A stretch of 64,000 nt of DNA from assembly GCF_028736175.1 (NCBI RefSeq), contig NZ_CP117880.1, forward strand, positions 620,001 through 684,000. Direction: 5' to 3'. Source of the stretch: Sphingobacterium oryzagri (GTDB lineage Bacteria; Bacteroidota; Bacteroidia; Sphingobacteriales; Sphingobacteriaceae). Below the pieces are notes generated by a model. It ran no database searches. It was not told the DNA's origin and saw only the letters and a list, made by a program, of their open reading frames with translations. Position 1 is the stretch's first letter, and each line of letters begins with the position of its first letter. Shown here one piece after another: positions 16,745 to 25,371 of the stretch. The position numbers and the translations under genes are program-made.

Positions 16745-17914
16745 ATGAGATATATTTCAGCAAGTATAGTTGTTCCTGTAGTGGGAAGTTTTATTAAAAA
16801 TGGCGTTGTAGCCATTGATGATTCGGGTACGGTAACCGGAATTTACGAGTTTGATGATGTTGCCATTCTTCACGAAAAGAAGGAGCTGTATGATGGTGTG
16901 CTGGTTCCTGGCTTTGTCAATGCGCATTGCCATATCGAATTGTCTCATATGCAGGGCAAAACAACGAAGGGAACGGGTCTGCCTAAATTTTTAGCGGAAG
17001 TGATGAAGATGCGCGGTGCGACCAAGTCTGAAGTCTTGAAGCATATCAGGGCTGCGGATAAACGTATGTATGAGCGAGGTATACAAGCGGTAGGTGATCA
17101 CGCGAATACCGAGCTTTCTGCGGATGTCAAGACGGATAGTAAGATTGCTTACCATACGTTCGTAGAAGTGATGGCCATGACCAAAGCGGATATCCAACCA
17201 CGGATAGACCGGGCGCGTGATGTGGAGTTTTACTACGATGCAAATCACGCTTCTATCACACCACATGCACCTTATTCTTGCTCCAAAGATCTGTTTAAGG
17301 TTTTTCGTCGCGTGGTCAGTGAGGATAATGTTTTCAGTATTCATAACCAGGAGAGTGACGAAGAAAATAAGCTCTTTCGCTATAAAGAGGGGGAGTTTTT
17401 AAAGTTTTACGAAGAAATGGGATTGAATGCGGAAGAGTTTAAAGCGCAAGCAAGAAACTCGGTACAGTCTTATTTGCCGCATTTGCCAAAGCACAATCGC
17501 CTGATTTTAGTACACAACACCTTCACCTCGTTAAAAGATCTGGATTTTATCAACCGACAAGATCGCGACGTTTATTTCTGTATCTGTCCGAAAGCCAATC
17601 TGTTTATTGAAGGCAAGTTGCCTAAAATCTTAAACTTTATTCCAAACCAGGATAAAATGTTGGTCGGGACGGATAGTTTAGCTGCAAACGATACGTTAGA
17701 TATTTTGGAAGAACTTAAAGTTTTGTCAAGTCATATCGAAGACCTCGACTTCATTCACCTGTTACAGTGGGCAACGCTAAATGGTGCACGCGCTTTGGGA
17801 CTTGCTGAAACGCTTGGTTCCATCGAAGTGGGCAAACGTCCTGGTCTTGTTCTACTACAAGGCATGAATAACCTGCGTTTGAACGAGCGCGTTACTTTAA
17901 AAAGAATCGCTTAG
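16745..17914 (+). CDS. amidohydrolase-family deaminase-like protein
   Basis: A 389-residue metal-dependent hydrolase of the amidohydrolase superfamily. The metal motif HxH is in PGFVNAHCHIELSH (His61, His63), with further conserved elements TPHAPYSCS, SIHNQESDEE, LVHNTF and the Asp of GTDSLAAND near the C-terminus. The general pattern is that of the aminodeoxyfutalosine/adenosine/chlorohydrolase-type deaminases, so a menaquinone-pathway (futalosine) or nucleoside deaminase role is possible but not shown. Start ATG 16745. It lies 33 bases upstream of the acylphosphatase gene in the same direction. Confidence 0.82.
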   Translation: MRYISASIVVPVVGSFIKNGVVAIDDSGTVTGIYEFDDVAILHEKKELYDGVLVPGFVNAHCHIELSHMQGKTTKGTGLPKFLAEVMKMRGATKSEVLKHIRAADKRMYERGIQAVGDHANTELSADVKTDSKIAYHTFVEVMAMTKADIQPRIDRARDVEFYYDANHASITPHAPYSCSKDLFKVFRRVVSEDNVFSIHNQESDEENKLFRYKEGEFLKFYEEMGLNAEEFKAQARNSVQSYLPHLPKHNRLILVHNTFTSLKDLDFINRQDRDVYFCICPKANLFIEGKLPKILNFIPNQDKMLVGTDSLAANDTLDILEELKVLSSHIEDLDFIHLLQWATLNGARALGLAETLGSIEVGKRPGLVLLQGMNNLRLNERVTLKRIA

Positions 17915-17947
17915 TTTGTTCGATTTTCTTCTGTACATTTGCTTTTT

Positions 17948-18226
17948 ATGAAGCATTTAAACATAGAAATCTTTGGTAAAGTACAGGGTGTTTACTACCG
18001 GCTCACCTGTAAGTCTGTTGCCGATCAATTAGGGGTTAAGGGCTTTGCTCTGAACAGACCAGATGGTAGTGTTTATGTGGAAGCAGAAGGCGATGATTTT
18101 AGTTTGGAATCGCTATTGGAATTTTGCAAAGAAGGCCCCGAACGCGCAGAAGTGACTTCGGTAAAAACGGAAGAAGGCCCTTTGCAGCATTTCAAGAACT
18201 TTGAAGTTATCAAAAAAATCAAATAA
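17948..18226 (+). CDS. acylphosphatase
   Basis: Acylphosphatase hydrolyses carboxyl-phosphate bonds. The 92-residue length is typical. The phosphate-binding loop and catalytic Arg are in GKVQGVYYR (Arg18), and the water-orienting Asn is probably Asn36 in ALNRPDGSV. The start is ATG 17948; an in-frame TTG nine bases earlier is less likely. The next gene begins five bases after the stop. Confidence 0.92.
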   Translation: MKHLNIEIFGKVQGVYYRLTCKSVADQLGVKGFALNRPDGSVYVEAEGDDFSLESLLEFCKEGPERAEVTSVKTEEGPLQHFKNFEVIKKIK

Positions 18227-18231
18227 CGCAG

Positions 18232-19734
18232 GTGTCTTCCGTTAAGAAGTTTTTAAGCGATACGGCCATTTATGGCTTGACCACGATCGTTTCCCGGATG
18301 CTGGCCTTCCTGATGACGCCCTTGTATCTACGGAAGTTTAAAGCAGCGGCCGAATACGGCGTATATTCCAATTTTTACGCTTGGGTATCTATGCTGAATG
18401 CGATCTTGGCTTTTGGGATGGAGACTACGTACTTTCGGTTTTTGCAAAAGGTAGAAAAAGACGAGAAGGAAAAAGTTTACAACAATAGCTTTTTGATTAT
18501 TTTGTTTATCTCGACGCTGCTGCTGGCTTCGGTTTTTCTTTTTACACGACCGATTGCCGCATGGTTTGCGGATGGACAGGATGTTACGCCATATGTGAAA
18601 TATGTAAAATATTTCGCCATTATTTTGATTGCCGATGCGCTGGCAGTGGTGCCATTTGCGAAGTTACGAGCCGACGGTCGGCCGATTCGATACAGCTATC
18701 TCCGGTTTATCAATATTTTGGTGATGGTGTCTTCCAATCTATTTTTTATCATTTTGTTGCCTCGCTTAATCACCGCGTCAGCCTTTTGGGCGAATATGGC
18801 TGGGAATTGGTATAACGACGGTATTATCGGTTTTGTGTTTTTGTCTAACTTACTGGCGAGTGTGGTCACGCTCGTGCTATTACTGCCCGAACTGCTTAAG
18901 CTGCGTTTTCGTCTGGATAAAACACTTTTGCAAGAGATGCTTGCCTACAGTTTCCCCATATTGGTCGCCAATATTTCTTACATCATCAACGAAAACCTGG
19001 ATAAGATGATCTTTCCGAAGTTGATGCCTGGTTCTGCCGGCATGACCGACTTGGGGATATACAGTGCTGTGGCTAAACTTGCTATATTTTTGCAGCTTTT
19101 CGTGACTGCCTTTCGTCTGGGAGCAGAGCCTTTTTTCTTTTCTTATGCGAAGAATGAAAATGCGCAGAAAACCTATGCCAAAATCATGCAATATTTCGTG
19201 CTGTTAATGGTGCTCGTCATGATTGCATTGGTTGTTAATCTAAGCTGGTTGAAGAAATTTATACAAGGGAATGATTTCAATCCGGAAGTATACTGGACAG
19301 GATTGAAAATCGTGCCCATCTTGCTGTTCAATTTTGTGCTTTTGGGCATCTATATGAATTTATCTGTTTGGTATAAGCTGACTGATAAAACACGCTTTGC
19401 ATTTTATATCACCGGTATCGGCGCGGTCATAACCGTTGTGCTGAATGTGTTGTTGATACCGAGATATTCCTATGTTGGCGCGGTGTTATCGACCACGGTC
19501 GTATATCTCGTGATGATCGCCGTTTCGCTATTCTGGGGGCAGAAATATTATCCGATACCGTATCCTTTGTTACGTATTTGCGCTTATCTGCTGTTAGCAA
19601 TTATGGTCTCTTATATGAGCTTTGTGGTGTTCGAAAGCAATTTCTGGATCGGCAACGGCATGTTGTTGCTGGCGGCGCTGTCTATCGCTTTCAGCGAGCG
19701 AAAAATGATTCGAGAATTTTTGGTGAAAAAATAA
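18232..19734 (+). CDS. MOP-superfamily lipid-linked oligosaccharide flippase (Wzx/polysaccharide biosynthesis type)
   Basis: A 500-residue integral membrane protein with about 12-14 hydrophobic helices, starting with a conserved amphipathic segment (KKFLSDTAIYGLTTIVSRMLAFLMTPLYLR) typical of polysaccharide biosynthesis/Wzx proteins. It would flip a lipid-linked sugar across the inner membrane, but there are no glycosyltransferase neighbours to suggest which sugar. The only reasonable start is GTG 18232, five bases after the acylphosphatase stop, which suggests co-transcription. Confidence 0.87.
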   Translation: MSSVKKFLSDTAIYGLTTIVSRMLAFLMTPLYLRKFKAAAEYGVYSNFYAWVSMLNAILAFGMETTYFRFLQKVEKDEKEKVYNNSFLIILFISTLLLASVFLFTRPIAAWFADGQDVTPYVKYVKYFAIILIADALAVVPFAKLRADGRPIRYSYLRFINILVMVSSNLFFIILLPRLITASAFWANMAGNWYNDGIIGFVFLSNLLASVVTLVLLLPELLKLRFRLDKTLLQEMLAYSFPILVANISYIINENLDKMIFPKLMPGSAGMTDLGIYSAVAKLAIFLQLFVTAFRLGAEPFFFSYAKNENAQKTYAKIMQYFVLLMVLVMIALVVNLSWLKKFIQGNDFNPEVYWTGLKIVPILLFNFVLLGIYMNLSVWYKLTDKTRFAFYITGIGAVITVVLNVLLIPRYSYVGAVLSTTVVYLVMIAVSLFWGQKYYPIPYPLLRICAYLLLAIMVSYMSFVVFESNFWIGNGMLLLAALSIAFSERKMIREFLVKK

Positions 19735-19757
19735 GGTCGTTTATTACTAAACGACCT
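19734..19757. terminator. bidirectional terminator between flippase and dusB
   Basis: The 10-base arms AGGTCGTTTA and TAAACGACCT enclose the loop TTAC. The hairpin overlaps the flippase stop and the end of convergent dusB. Confidence 0.65.
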
Positions 19758-20742
19758 CTTCTGCAAATTTATCTTTTATTTCTTCGAGTACTTCCAGTAT
19801 CTCGTTTTGGTTTTGTAACCCCACCAACTGCATTCTATACTCCTTAAAGTTGGGAATACCTTTAAAGTAGTTGGCATAATGCCTGCGCATTTCGAAGATG
19901 CCGGTTTTATCGCCTTTCCACTCGATGGATTTCGTAAGGTGCGTTTTGCAAACTTCTACACGTTCGATAATTGTTGGCCCTTCCAGGCGTTCGCCCGTTT
20001 CAAAAAAGTGTTTAATTTCTCTAAATATCCACGGGTAGCCAATGGAAGCACGACCGATCATGATGCCGTCCACCTCAAATTCCTGTCGCCATGCAGCGGC
20101 TTTTTCCACTGAATCTACATCACCGTTTCCAAAAATCGGGATTTTGATGCGCGGATTTCGCTTGATGTCGCGAATCATGCGCCAATCGGCTTGTCCTTTG
20201 TACATTTGGGCGCGCGTGCGGCCATGAATCGCCAACGCCTTGATACCGATATCTTGTAGGCGCTCGGCAACTTCGTACACATTTTTTGTGTTATCATCCC
20301 AGCCCAGGCGCGTTTTAACCGTTACGGGAAGGTGAGTTGCTTCCACAACCGCTTTGGTCATGGCTACCATTTTATCAATGTCTTGCAGCAAAGAAGAACC
20401 TGCACCTTTGCAAACGACGTTTTTGACCGGACAACCGTAGTTGATGTCGATCAAATCTGGATTGGCTAGTGTACATATCTCAGCAGAACGCCGCATATGT
20501 TCGATATCAGATCCGAAAATCTGGATGCCGATAGGGCGCTCATATTCAAAAATATCAAGCTTTTGACGCGACTTTGCGGCATCACGAATTAATCCCTCGG
20601 AGGAGATAAATTCCGTATACATCATATCCACACCGTTCTGTTTACATACGTACCGAAATGGCGGATCGCTAACATCCTCCATCGGAGCCAGTAAAAGCGG
20701 AAATTCCCCTAAATCAATATGTTCACCAATCTTAACAGCCAT
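19747..20742 (-). CDS. dusB: tRNA-dihydrouridine synthase
   Basis: This flavin-dependent enzyme reduces uridine in the tRNA D-loop. The 331-residue protein is a TIM barrel with the DusB N-terminal block LAPMEDVSDPPFR (FMN binding), the active-site Cys104 in DINYGCPVKNVV, VTVKTRLGWDD, the phosphate-binding GNGDV and MIGRASIGYPWIF. A small C-terminal tRNA-binding helical domain follows. Start ATG 20742. The dusB assignment among the Dus subfamilies rests on general resemblance. Confidence 0.93.
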   Translation of the reverse strand: MAVKIGEHIDLGEFPLLLAPMEDVSDPPFRYVCKQNGVDMMYTEFISSEGLIRDAAKSRQKLDIFEYERPIGIQIFGSDIEHMRRSAEICTLANPDLIDINYGCPVKNVVCKGAGSSLLQDIDKMVAMTKAVVEATHLPVTVKTRLGWDDNTKNVYEVAERLQDIGIKALAIHGRTRAQMYKGQADWRMIRDIKRNPRIKIPIFGNGDVDSVEKAAAWRQEFEVDGIMIGRASIGYPWIFREIKHFFETGERLEGPTIIERVEVCKTHLTKSIEWKGDKTGIFEMRRHYANYFKGIPNFKEYRMQLVGLQNQNEILEVLEEIKDKFAEEVV

Positions 20743-20786
20743 CTTCTCTATTTTTTACAAAGGTAAGAAAAAAATAAAAGGAGAAT

Positions 20787-21365
20787 CTACGCGATTGATC
20801 TCTTGAAACTGCAGTTGTTTAAATGATCGTCTACCATGCCCACCGCTTGCATGAAAGCATAGCATATCGTTGTGCCAAAAAATTTGATGCCTCGTTTTTT
20901 AAGATCTTTGGCAATTGCGTCTGACTCAGCGGTATGTGTAGGTGCTGATTTCATATCGGCTAGGGCATTGACGATTGGTTTTTTTTCTGGCATAAAACTA
21001 TACAGGTAATTATAAAAAGAGCCAAACTCCTGTTGGATATCTATGAAAATTTGCGCGTTCCTCACCGTCGATGCTATTTTTCCGCGATGCCTGATAATGC
21101 TCGCATCCTGCACAAGTTCTTCCACTTTTTTTTCGTTGTAGGCAGCTACTTTTTCTACGTCAAAGTTGCTAAAGGCATTCCGGTAACCTTCACGTCTTCG
21201 GAGTATAGTTATCCAGCTCAAACCGGCCTGTGCAGACTCCAGAACCAAAAATTCAAAGAGTACATGGTCTGATTCTACTTTTTTTCCCCATTCCTCATCG
21301 TGATATTTCATGTACAGTTCATCTGTTCCACACCAAGGGCAACGCACAACTTCAGGATGCTTCAT
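20787..21365 (-). CDS. tag: DNA-3-methyladenine glycosylase I
   Basis: Tag excises 3-methyladenine from alkylated DNA. The 192-residue protein has the zinc site formed by Cys9 and His22 in RCPWCGTDELYMKYHDEEWG and by His181 and Cys185 in DDHLNNC, and the central glycosylase helices with SWITILRRREGYRNAF. Start ATG 21365. It lies behind a 63-base divergent gap shared with the DUF4271 gene. Confidence 0.94.
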   Translation of the reverse strand: MKHPEVVRCPWCGTDELYMKYHDEEWGKKVESDHVLFEFLVLESAQAGLSWITILRRREGYRNAFSNFDVEKVAAYNEKKVEELVQDASIIRHRGKIASTVRNAQIFIDIQQEFGSFYNYLYSFMPEKKPIVNALADMKSAPTHTAESDAIAKDLKKRGIKFFGTTICYAFMQAVGMVDDHLNNCSFKRSIA

Positions 21366-21428
21366 CTTTTTCGTTTTTTAGCTTAATAATATTATTCTAA
21401 CTTTACGGCAAAGTAAGCAAATTTTTGA

Positions 21429-22349
21429 ATGTATTGGTTGAAGCGTATCGTATTAAGCAGTCTGTTTTGTCTCCTTGCATGGCATGGGTTTTCTCAGACC
21501 GATAGCCTTATTTCAACTACACCGCCGGATAGTATTCCACAGTTGGCTGCCGATACGTTCGATTATGTTTTTCCGCCTAGCGATAGACCGAACCAGCTTT
21601 TAACACAGTTTTTAGCAAAAATTCTAGAAAATAGTGTCGATTTTAACAAATCGCTGGCGGCTATAGGTGCCGAACGCGATGGGGTTGTAAGTTTTACGGG
21701 GTTAGCAAAGTCCGAACGCCCTTCCTGGGTATTATCCTGCATTTTCGGTTTGTTTGTGGCGCTTGCTGTTGTTCGGCTATTGTTTCCGAGCGATTTTTCT
21801 ATGATCGTACAGGCGTACTACCACGAGCGTACTTTGCAACAGGTAAGTAAAGAGGATAATATGCTGACCTCTTGGCCTTATATTTTGCTGTATCTTATCT
21901 TTAGTCTTGCGTTGGGCTTATTCATCACGCTTATTGAGTCTTCATTTGTACGACTTGATTTACTGAACTGGAACAATTATTTTCGAACGGCCGGTATCGT
22001 AGCGATATTGTTTATCCTGAAAATTTTATTTATCCGTTTTATTTCTTTTGTCTTTGAGATCGGCCGCTTGGTTCGGGAATATGTAACCGTACTTTACCTG
22101 GTATACTTCAATAGTATGCTATTTTTGATGCCTGTTTTGCTTATTGTCGCCTTGGTGCCTACTAGCTATTTTAAATTTGTGTTAATTTTCTTTAGTGTAG
22201 TGGTGTCTATGTTGTTTATTTATAGGTTTTTGAGAACAGCGTTTCGTCTTTTTGGCAATCTTAAATTTTCGATTTTTTATTTAATTCTGTATCTTTGCGC
22301 ACTCGAAGTAGCGCCAATTTTAATTTTGGTTAAAACACTGAGCAATTAA
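21429..22349 (+). CDS. DUF4271 membrane protein
   Basis: A 306-residue protein with an N-terminal hydrophobic signal/anchor, a 70-residue polar region and about six or seven membrane helices in the C-terminal two thirds, the layout of the Bacteroidota family DUF4271. No catalytic motif is evident. It lies 11 bases before the hemD gene, and this adjacency is recurrent in the phylum. The function is unknown. Start ATG 21429. Confidence 0.8.
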   Translation: MYWLKRIVLSSLFCLLAWHGFSQTDSLISTTPPDSIPQLAADTFDYVFPPSDRPNQLLTQFLAKILENSVDFNKSLAAIGAERDGVVSFTGLAKSERPSWVLSCIFGLFVALAVVRLLFPSDFSMIVQAYYHERTLQQVSKEDNMLTSWPYILLYLIFSLALGLFITLIESSFVRLDLLNWNNYFRTAGIVAILFILKILFIRFISFVFEIGRLVREYVTVLYLVYFNSMLFLMPVLLIVALVPTSYFKFVLIFFSVVVSMLFIYRFLRTAFRLFGNLKFSIFYLILYLCALEVAPILILVKTLSN

Positions 22350-22360
22350 AAAAATTGAAT

Positions 22361-23128
22361 ATGCAAGTAGACGTAGCAAGAGCCAAGAAGGTAAAAAGCA
22401 TTTTAGTTACTTTGCCGAAACCTGAAAATGATAAGTCCCCTTATTTCACTTTGGCTGAAAAATATAACCTAAGGCTAGATTTTAGAGGCTTTATTCATGT
22501 AGAAGGTGTTCCCGCAAAGGATGTGCGTAAGGAAAAGGTTAATTTTGCCGATTTTTCTGCCGTTATTTTCACCAGTAAGAATGCTGTAGACCATTTCTTT
22601 CGCGTCTGTGAAGAAATGCGGTACGAAGTCTCTTCAGAAATGAAGTATTTTTGTATTTCCGAAACCATCGCACTTTACCTTCAAAAGTATATTCAATACC
22701 GCAAACGTAAGATTTTCTTTGGAAAGCAAACCGCGAAAGATCTGGAAGAGGTGTTGAAGAAGCACAGTAAAGAGAAGTTCCTTTTCCCTTGCTCTGACGT
22801 AGCAAATGAAGAGACGCAAAAATGGTTGCAGGATAATGGTTACCAATTCACACCTGCTGTCTTGTTCCGGACGGTCATCAGCGATATCAAGGATCTCGAA
22901 GACGTATTCTATGACGTTATTGTTTTCTTTAGTCCATCCAGCGTGCAGTCTTTGTACGAAAACTTTCCGGATTTCAAGCAAAACAATACGCGTATTGCTG
23001 CTTTTGGGGCGAGCACACAGCAAGAATTGCTGAAACATGACCTTATTTTAGATATTCCGGCACCTACGCCGGAAGCGCCAAGTATGACGATGGCGGTCGA
23101 GCAATACATCAAGCAAGTAAACAAATAG
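22361..23128 (+). CDS. hemD: uroporphyrinogen-III synthase
   Basis: HemD closes hydroxymethylbilane to uroporphyrinogen III with inversion of ring D. The 255-residue protein shows the two-lobed pattern: VIFTSKNAVDHFF in the first domain and YDVIVFFSPSSVQSLYENF and IAAFGASTQQELLKHDL in the second, the usual HemD fingerprints. The family diverges strongly, so the call rests on these blocks and the length. Start ATG 22361 rather than the TTG at 22355. It is followed by a terminator hairpin before gldK. Confidence 0.85.
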   Translation: MQVDVARAKKVKSILVTLPKPENDKSPYFTLAEKYNLRLDFRGFIHVEGVPAKDVRKEKVNFADFSAVIFTSKNAVDHFFRVCEEMRYEVSSEMKYFCISETIALYLQKYIQYRKRKIFFGKQTAKDLEEVLKKHSKEKFLFPCSDVANEETQKWLQDNGYQFTPAVLFRTVISDIKDLEDVFYDVIVFFSPSSVQSLYENFPDFKQNNTRIAAFGASTQQELLKHDLILDIPAPTPEAPSMTMAVEQYIKQVNK

Positions 23129-23138
23129 ATATTTCAAA

Positions 23139-23164
23139 AAGAGCGGTAATTACTGCTCTTTTTT
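23139..23164 (+). terminator. terminator after hemD
   Basis: AGAGCGGTAATTACTGCTCT folds on itself with one mismatch and is followed by TTTTTT. It ends the DUF4271-hemD unit 11 bases after the hemD stop. Confidence 0.75.
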
Positions 23165-23361
23165 ATTTCCCATACTAGAATCGCTTCGGTTTGCAGCTGA
23201 TTGTAGCCGAATGTGGACTGTAGTGCTTTCTGTGGGCACTATTTTGATAAAATATACTTATTTTTTTGTGTTTTGAATTTCTAAAAAGGTGTTGTAGTTA
23301 TCAATTCTTTATTTATATCTTTATGAGATTTTTTAAATATAAGTAACGACGAGGCATTTTT
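23165..23361 (+). promoter_or_regulatory. gldK upstream region
   Basis: AT-rich intergenic DNA. TATCTTTA at 23316-23323 is close to the TAnnTTTG box and has a GTTG about 20 bases before it, a plausible promoter for the gldKLMN operon with a 5' leader of about 35 bases. Confidence 0.4.
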
Positions 23362-24648
23362 ATGAGATTGAATCTATACCATTTGTTAGTTTTGTCATTT
23401 CTTAGCCTAATAACATTGTTCAGTTGCAAAGGTCCTTCCAATTCGGGCGAATTGGTTGGCGCGCGCCTGAACAAATTGAAAGCTAATAAAACGCCTTACG
23501 GAATGGTGTTAATTCCAGGAGGTACCTTTATTATGGGGCAGTCGGATGAGGATATCACTTTTTCTCAAACCGCACAAAACAGGCAGGTTACCATCGCTTC
23601 TTTTTACATGGATGACACCGAAATTTCCAATAGTGAGTATAGACAGTTTGTGAATTGGGTGCGAGATTCGATTTTGATTACGAATTTTCTTGGTGATGAC
23701 AGCTACTTTATTGAATCCAGTAGTGGCGAGCGATTTATCGATTGGAATAAAGTTGGGAAAAATTCGCCTTGGCGTAGCAACGACGAAAATGCGCGAGAAC
23801 GCTTATCAAGCATGTATTACCAAGGCGAAGATCGCATCTTCGGAAAGAATGAGCTGGATGTACGCTTGTTAAAATATCATTACGAGTGGTTTGATTTACG
23901 TGCTGCAACCTCGGCGCGCGGTGATCGAACGAAGTCGCGCTCGGATTTCATCATCCGTGATACCATGTTAATTTATCCGGATACTACGGTTTGGCTCAAC
24001 GATTTCAGTTACGCGCAAAACGAACCGATGGTAGAAGGTTATTTCTCGCATCCTTCGTTTGACGAGTATCCGGTAGTAGGCGTTACCTGGCGCCAAGCGC
24101 AGGCCTTCAACACGTGGCGTACGCGCTTGTTTAACAATGCTGCATCTTCCAACAAAACGATGGAGCGTTTGCCTTACCAATTGCCGTCCGAAGCGGAGTG
24201 GGAATATGCTGCGCGTGGCGGTAAAGTCGGCATGCAATTTCCTTGGGGCGGACCAACGGCCCGCAATGCGCGTGGCTGTTTGATGGCCAATTTCAAACCG
24301 GGAAGAGGAAATTATATCGACGATGGCAATGCTTATACAGCGCCCGTTTATTCGTATTTTCCAAATGACTTTGGTCTGTATAACATGGCCGGCAATGTGG
24401 CAGAATGGACGCAATCCAGCTACAATGAATCGGCCAATTCTTTTGTGCACGATATGAACCCGACTTATACCTACAATGCAAAAGCAACAGACAATGAAGC
24501 TTTGAAGCGAAAAGTAATTCGTGGCGGTTCTTGGAAAGACATTGGTTTCTTTCTGCAAAATGGCGCGCGTCAGTATGAATACCAAGACACTGCAAAATCC
24601 TATATTGGTTTCCGTTCGGTTACCCGGTATGTGGGTGTTTCTAATTAA
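23362..24648 (+). CDS. gldK: type IX secretion/gliding lipoprotein GldK
   Basis: GldK (PorK) is an outer-membrane-linked lipoprotein that forms, with GldN, a large ring under the outer membrane in the type IX secretion system. The 428-residue protein has a lipoprotein signal ending in LFSC (Cys22) and a formylglycine-generating-enzyme/sulfatase-modifying (SUMF1) domain: GMVLIPGGTFIMGQSD, YQLPSEAEWEYAARGG, GNVAEWTQSSY, IRGGSW. It is the first gene of a four-gene cluster in standard order, with gldL 36 bases on. No porP/SprF gene accompanies it here. Confidence 0.95.
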   Translation: MRLNLYHLLVLSFLSLITLFSCKGPSNSGELVGARLNKLKANKTPYGMVLIPGGTFIMGQSDEDITFSQTAQNRQVTIASFYMDDTEISNSEYRQFVNWVRDSILITNFLGDDSYFIESSSGERFIDWNKVGKNSPWRSNDENARERLSSMYYQGEDRIFGKNELDVRLLKYHYEWFDLRAATSARGDRTKSRSDFIIRDTMLIYPDTTVWLNDFSYAQNEPMVEGYFSHPSFDEYPVVGVTWRQAQAFNTWRTRLFNNAASSNKTMERLPYQLPSEAEWEYAARGGKVGMQFPWGGPTARNARGCLMANFKPGRGNYIDDGNAYTAPVYSYFPNDFGLYNMAGNVAEWTQSSYNESANSFVHDMNPTYTYNAKATDNEALKRKVIRGGSWKDIGFFLQNGARQYEYQDTAKSYIGFRSVTRYVGVSN

Positions 24649-24684
24649 TAAATAGACTACTACTAATATTATACAAATCTAACA

Positions 24685-25329
24685 ATGGCTAAGAAAAGAA
24701 AGTTTAAATTAGGTATTAACACGTTGATCAACTGGGGTGCTACGGTCGTGATCGTTGGTTTGATGTTTAAAATTCTTCATTTTAAGGGCGGGGAATGGAT
24801 GATCGGTATCGGACTTGCCGTTGAAGCGCTGCTTTTTTTTATCATGGGATTTATGCAGTCGGAACCCGAGCCAGATTGGACAAGAGTATACCCGGAATTG
24901 GATGAGGATTTTAGCGGTGAGTTATCGGCTCGTGCCACAAAACCACTTCCCGTAGCGCAAACAACGGCTATGGGTAATACCGCTGCTTTGGATAAGTTGC
25001 TGCAGGATGCCAAAATTGATGAAAATCTGATCGGTAATCTAGGAGATGGCTTGCGTACGTTCAGCGATAAAGTTTCTTCGATCGCTAAAGTCGCGGATAC
25101 AGCAACAGCAACAAACCAATTTGCAGATAAGCTGAATGCCGCCTCTACGGGAGCTGCTCAATTAAGCCATGCTTTTGAACGTGCTGCAGCCGATTTGCAA
25201 ACGTTTAATGAGTCGTCTGCCGATATGCAGCAATTCAAGGAACAGGTAAGCACGTTCAACAAAAACTTAGCGTCTTTAAATGCGATTTATGGCAATATGT
25301 TGTCTGCGATGAATGCGAATCGTTCGTAG
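24685..25329 (+). CDS. gldL: type IX secretion motor protein GldL
   Basis: GldL forms the inner-membrane proton-driven motor with GldM. Two N-terminal membrane helices are visible (about residues 14-32 and 39-56). The second contains Glu47 (GLAVEALLFF), matching the membrane-buried glutamate required in Flavobacterium and Porphyromonas. The YPELDEDF motif follows, then a 110-residue cytoplasmic coiled-coil region. The 214-residue length is normal. Located between gldK and gldM. Confidence 0.95.
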   Translation: MAKKRKFKLGINTLINWGATVVIVGLMFKILHFKGGEWMIGIGLAVEALLFFIMGFMQSEPEPDWTRVYPELDEDFSGELSARATKPLPVAQTTAMGNTAALDKLLQDAKIDENLIGNLGDGLRTFSDKVSSIAKVADTATATNQFADKLNAASTGAAQLSHAFERAAADLQTFNESSADMQQFKEQVSTFNKNLASLNAIYGNMLSAMNANRS

Positions 25330-25371
25330 TATTTTTTGATTATCTATTCGATTCATTGAAGAAAAAAAAGT